Positions 15,411-17,578 of a DNA stretch of 17,578 nucleotides are shown one piece after another. The stretch's first letter is position 1; each line of letters starts with the position of its first letter. The position numbers were made by a program, and so were the translations under genes. The stretch is from contig JBAPOP010000084.1 of assembly GCA_049279675.1 (NCBI GenBank), positions 1-17,578 on the forward strand, written 5' to 3'. The notes under the pieces were generated by a model. It made no database searches. It was not told the origin of the DNA and saw only the letters and a program-made list of their open reading frames with translations. This stretch comes from Palsa-147 sp049279675 (GTDB taxonomy: Bacteria; Acidobacteriota; Terriglobia; Acidiferrales; UBA7541).

Positions 15411-17578
15411 ATGCTCTCAGTCCGGACGAAGCACGAGCCTTGCGCGCCGCAGCCGCGGAAATCTCATCAACGAATTTTGCTCTGGACAATTGCCGCCGCG
15501 GTTTCGGTGGCGACTCTTGTTGCGTCGCAGATCTCTTTGGCGGGGGCGCAGACGCAGCCGGCATCGCCCGAACTTACCCGGCCTGCGCGGCCCTGGGAAT
15601 TTTTCTCCGCCGTCGGCACGCGTGCGGGACTATTCGGCAACGAGAGCGGGCGGCTCGAAGCGTGGGTCTATCCGCTGAAGATTCTCCGCGAGTTCCATTT
15701 GCGATTTCTGATTGACGGCGCTTCTCTCCCTGCCGAGGCGCTTGTGCGACGCGTTATCGTCAGGCCGGAATCGAGCACAATCATCTACTCTGGCGACACG
15801 TTTTCGGTGCGCGAGACGCTCTTCGTTCCGGTTCACGAATCTGGCGCGATTATTTTTCTCGATGTCGAGACCGAGCAGCCGCTCGACATCGAAGCCGCGT
15901 TCGAGCGCGATTTTCAATTGGAATGGCCCGCGGCGCTCGGCGGGACTTACATGCGCTGGGATCCGACGCTTCACGCGTTTTATTTCGGCGAGGAAACGCG
16001 CAGGTTTACCGCGCTTGTTGGCTCCCCTACCGCGGTCGATCAGCATCAGGAATACGAAAACAATTATTCCGCCTCGTACGAAAATTCATTTCGCCTGAGC
16101 ACGATGTCGAAAGGCAATGAAACGCGGATGATCGTGATTGCGGCTTCCGATCAAAGCCCACAAGACGCCGAAAGTACTTACAAGAACCTCGCTGCGGGCG
16201 GCAATAATTTGCTCGGCGAATCGGCGGAGTATTACCAGAAGTATCTCGCTGCGACGGTCAATCTTGAACTGCCGGACGCGCAGTTGCAGAAAGCGTACGA
16301 CTGGGCGCGAGTCAGCGTGGCGCAAGGAATCGTGGCGAACTCGTCTCTCGTCACCGGCCTGGTGGCGGGTTATCGAACATCGGGGCGAAGCCAGCGGCCA
16401 GGATTCGCGTGGTATTTTGGCCGCGATTCCCTCTGGACTTCGTTCGCGCTCAATTCCGAGGGCGATTTCGCAACGACGCGGACGGCGCTCGAATTCTTGA
16501 GCAAGTATCAGCGCGACGATGGAAAGATTCCGCACGAGATCGCGCAGGGCGCGTCATTCGTCCCTTGGTTTAAGGATTATCCGTATCCCTACGCGTCGGC
16601 CGATGCGACTCCCCTCTACATCATCGCGATGAACGATTACGTGATGCGGAGCGGCGATGTGGCCTTCGCGAAGGAGAAATGGGAAAGCATCTCGAAGGCG
16701 TATCAATTCCTGCGTTCCACGTACGACGCGCAAGGATTTCCGCAAAACGTTGGCGTCGGGCACGGCTGGGTCGAAGGCGGTCCGCTGCTTCCGGTAAAGA
16801 CTGAGCTTTATCAGAGTGGCCTTGGCCTCGAAGCGCTTCGCGCGCTATCGAATTTGGCACAGCTTGTTGGCAAGGCGGAAGAAAGCAAGGAGCTCGCTCA
16901 GAACTTTGAGCGGCAAAAGCCTTTGCTGAATGGTGCGTTCTGGTCCGCCGACAAAAGCTTATTTGCATACGCGCTGGGGCTGGACGGGAAGCGCGTGGAT
17001 TTGCCGAGCGTTCTCGCGACGGTGCCGATGTGGTTCGACCTTCTCGATGCGGACAAGTCCGGCAAAATGATCGAGCAGCTTGCCGACGAAGATCACGAAT
17101 CGGACTGGGGCATGCGCATCATTTCGTCGCGGTGGGAGAAGTACAGCGGCGGCGGCTATCACTATGGTTCGGTTTGGCCGCTTTTTACGGGCTGGGCGTC
17201 AGTCGGCGAGTATCGCTATCACCGCGAATTCCCTGCTTATTCAAATTTGCGCGCGAATGCGCTATTGGCGCTTGATGGCTCGCTTGGGCACGTGACGGAA
17301 GTTCTCTCCGGAGATTACTACCAGCCGCTGTCAACCAGCTCGCCGCATCAAATTTGGTCGGCGGCGATGGTGATCAGCCCGCTGCTGCGCGGATTATTTG
17401 GCCTGCAGGCCGATGCGATCAGTCACCGGATTGAATTTGCGCCGCATGTTCCCGCGGATTGGACTTCGTTCGCGATACGAAATGTTCGCGTGGGCGCGGC
17501 CGCTCTCGATTTCAGCTATCGCAAGACGATCGACGAGATCACCCTCGAGACGAAGAAGAGCGGCAACGGAGATTGCGT
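15411..17578 (+). CDS. Exported six-hairpin glycosidase, glycogen debranching enzyme C-terminal type (3' truncated)
   Basis: The frame runs to the window end without a stop; 722 residues are visible. The ATG at 15411 has GAGG (15400-15403) seven bases upstream; a GTG at 15381 is in frame but less good. A basic N-terminus and the core from about 21-46 ending in SLAGAQ make a signal peptide. Residues about 60-280 form an N-terminal beta-sandwich. About 290-665 is an (alpha/alpha)6 barrel of the amylo-1,6-glucosidase/GH133-GH63 kind. The supporting motifs are WYFGRDSLW with D339, ASADATPLYI near 395-404, GHGWVEGG with E455, and GGGYHYGSVWPLFTGW near 580-595. D339 and E455 are my best active-site candidates, not proven. 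It should cleave alpha-glucosidic bonds outside the cytoplasm. The exact linkage is not readable from sequence. It is divergent from the second CRTAC1-type gene. Confidence 0.8.
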   Translation, partial: MLSVRTKHEPCAPQPRKSHQRILLWTIAAAVSVATLVASQISLAGAQTQPASPELTRPARPWEFFSAVGTRAGLFGNESGRLEAWVYPLKILREFHLRFLIDGASLPAEALVRRVIVRPESSTIIYSGDTFSVRETLFVPVHESGAIIFLDVETEQPLDIEAAFERDFQLEWPAALGGTYMRWDPTLHAFYFGEETRRFTALVGSPTAVDQHQEYENNYSASYENSFRLSTMSKGNETRMIVIAASDQSPQDAESTYKNLAAGGNNLLGESAEYYQKYLAATVNLELPDAQLQKAYDWARVSVAQGIVANSSLVTGLVAGYRTSGRSQRPGFAWYFGRDSLWTSFALNSEGDFATTRTALEFLSKYQRDDGKIPHEIAQGASFVPWFKDYPYPYASADATPLYIIAMNDYVMRSGDVAFAKEKWESISKAYQFLRSTYDAQGFPQNVGVGHGWVEGGPLLPVKTELYQSGLGLEALRALSNLAQLVGKAEESKELAQNFERQKPLLNGAFWSADKSLFAYALGLDGKRVDLPSVLATVPMWFDLLDADKSGKMIEQLADEDHESDWGMRIISSRWEKYSGGGYHYGSVWPLFTGWASVGEYRYHREFPAYSNLRANALLALDGSLGHVTEVLSGDYYQPLSTSSPHQIWSAAMVISPLLRGLFGLQADAISHRIEFAPHVPADWTSFAIRNVRVGAAALDFSYRKTIDEITLETKKSGNGDC

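Overview
The window looks like part of an Acidobacteriota (Terriglobia-like) chromosome. The reasons are family-level: a long Oar-type TonB-dependent receptor with an N-terminal carboxypeptidase-regulatory-like domain, two large CRTAC1-type (FG-GAP/VCBS plus ASPIC/UnbV) proteins, a copper type II monooxygenase-like protein fused to TPRs, and several exported TPR proteins. Base composition is moderately GC-rich. I see no tRNA, rRNA, CRISPR array, insertion sequence or phage gene. The assignment rests on recognised families, not on a database search.

Layout. On the plus strand, bases 1-1578 are the 3' part of a cytochrome c / copper monooxygenase-like / TPR fusion. It is followed at 1680-3446 by an exported GH37 trehalase. 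Three minus-strand genes converge on it: a PfkB sugar kinase (3457-4365) directly preceded by an exported TPR protein (4377-5462), then a clear intrinsic terminator (5495-5526), then the TonB-dependent receptor (5549-9208). A 467-base gene-free stretch (9209-9675) separates the receptor from another minus-strand gene, a 602-residue exported protein made almost entirely of about 16 TPRs (9676-11484). That gene is divergent from the first CRTAC1-type protein (11628-13388, plus). The second CRTAC1 paralogue (13475-15313, minus) converges on the first. It is in turn divergent from an exported six-hairpin glycosidase related to the C-terminal part of glycogen debranching enzymes (15411 to the window end, plus, incomplete).

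How the genes may work together. Every complete protein except the sugar kinase carries an export signal, so the region encodes a largely periplasmic or envelope set. The parts are one outer-membrane transporter, two (alpha/alpha)6-barrel glycosidases, TPR scaffolds, two calcium-loop beta-propeller proteins and one cytoplasmic hexose kinase. An envelope system for capturing and trimming alpha-linked glucans or trehalose, with TPR proteins in place of a SusD-like partner, is a reasonable inference but unproven; the genes are not one operon. The most informative details are the complete set of PHM-type copper ligands in the first gene, Sec versus apparent Tat export of the two CRTAC1 paralogues, the repeat-and-palindrome regulatory region at 11485-11627 with a near-leaderless promoter, and a 12-base tandem duplication across the receptor's translation start.
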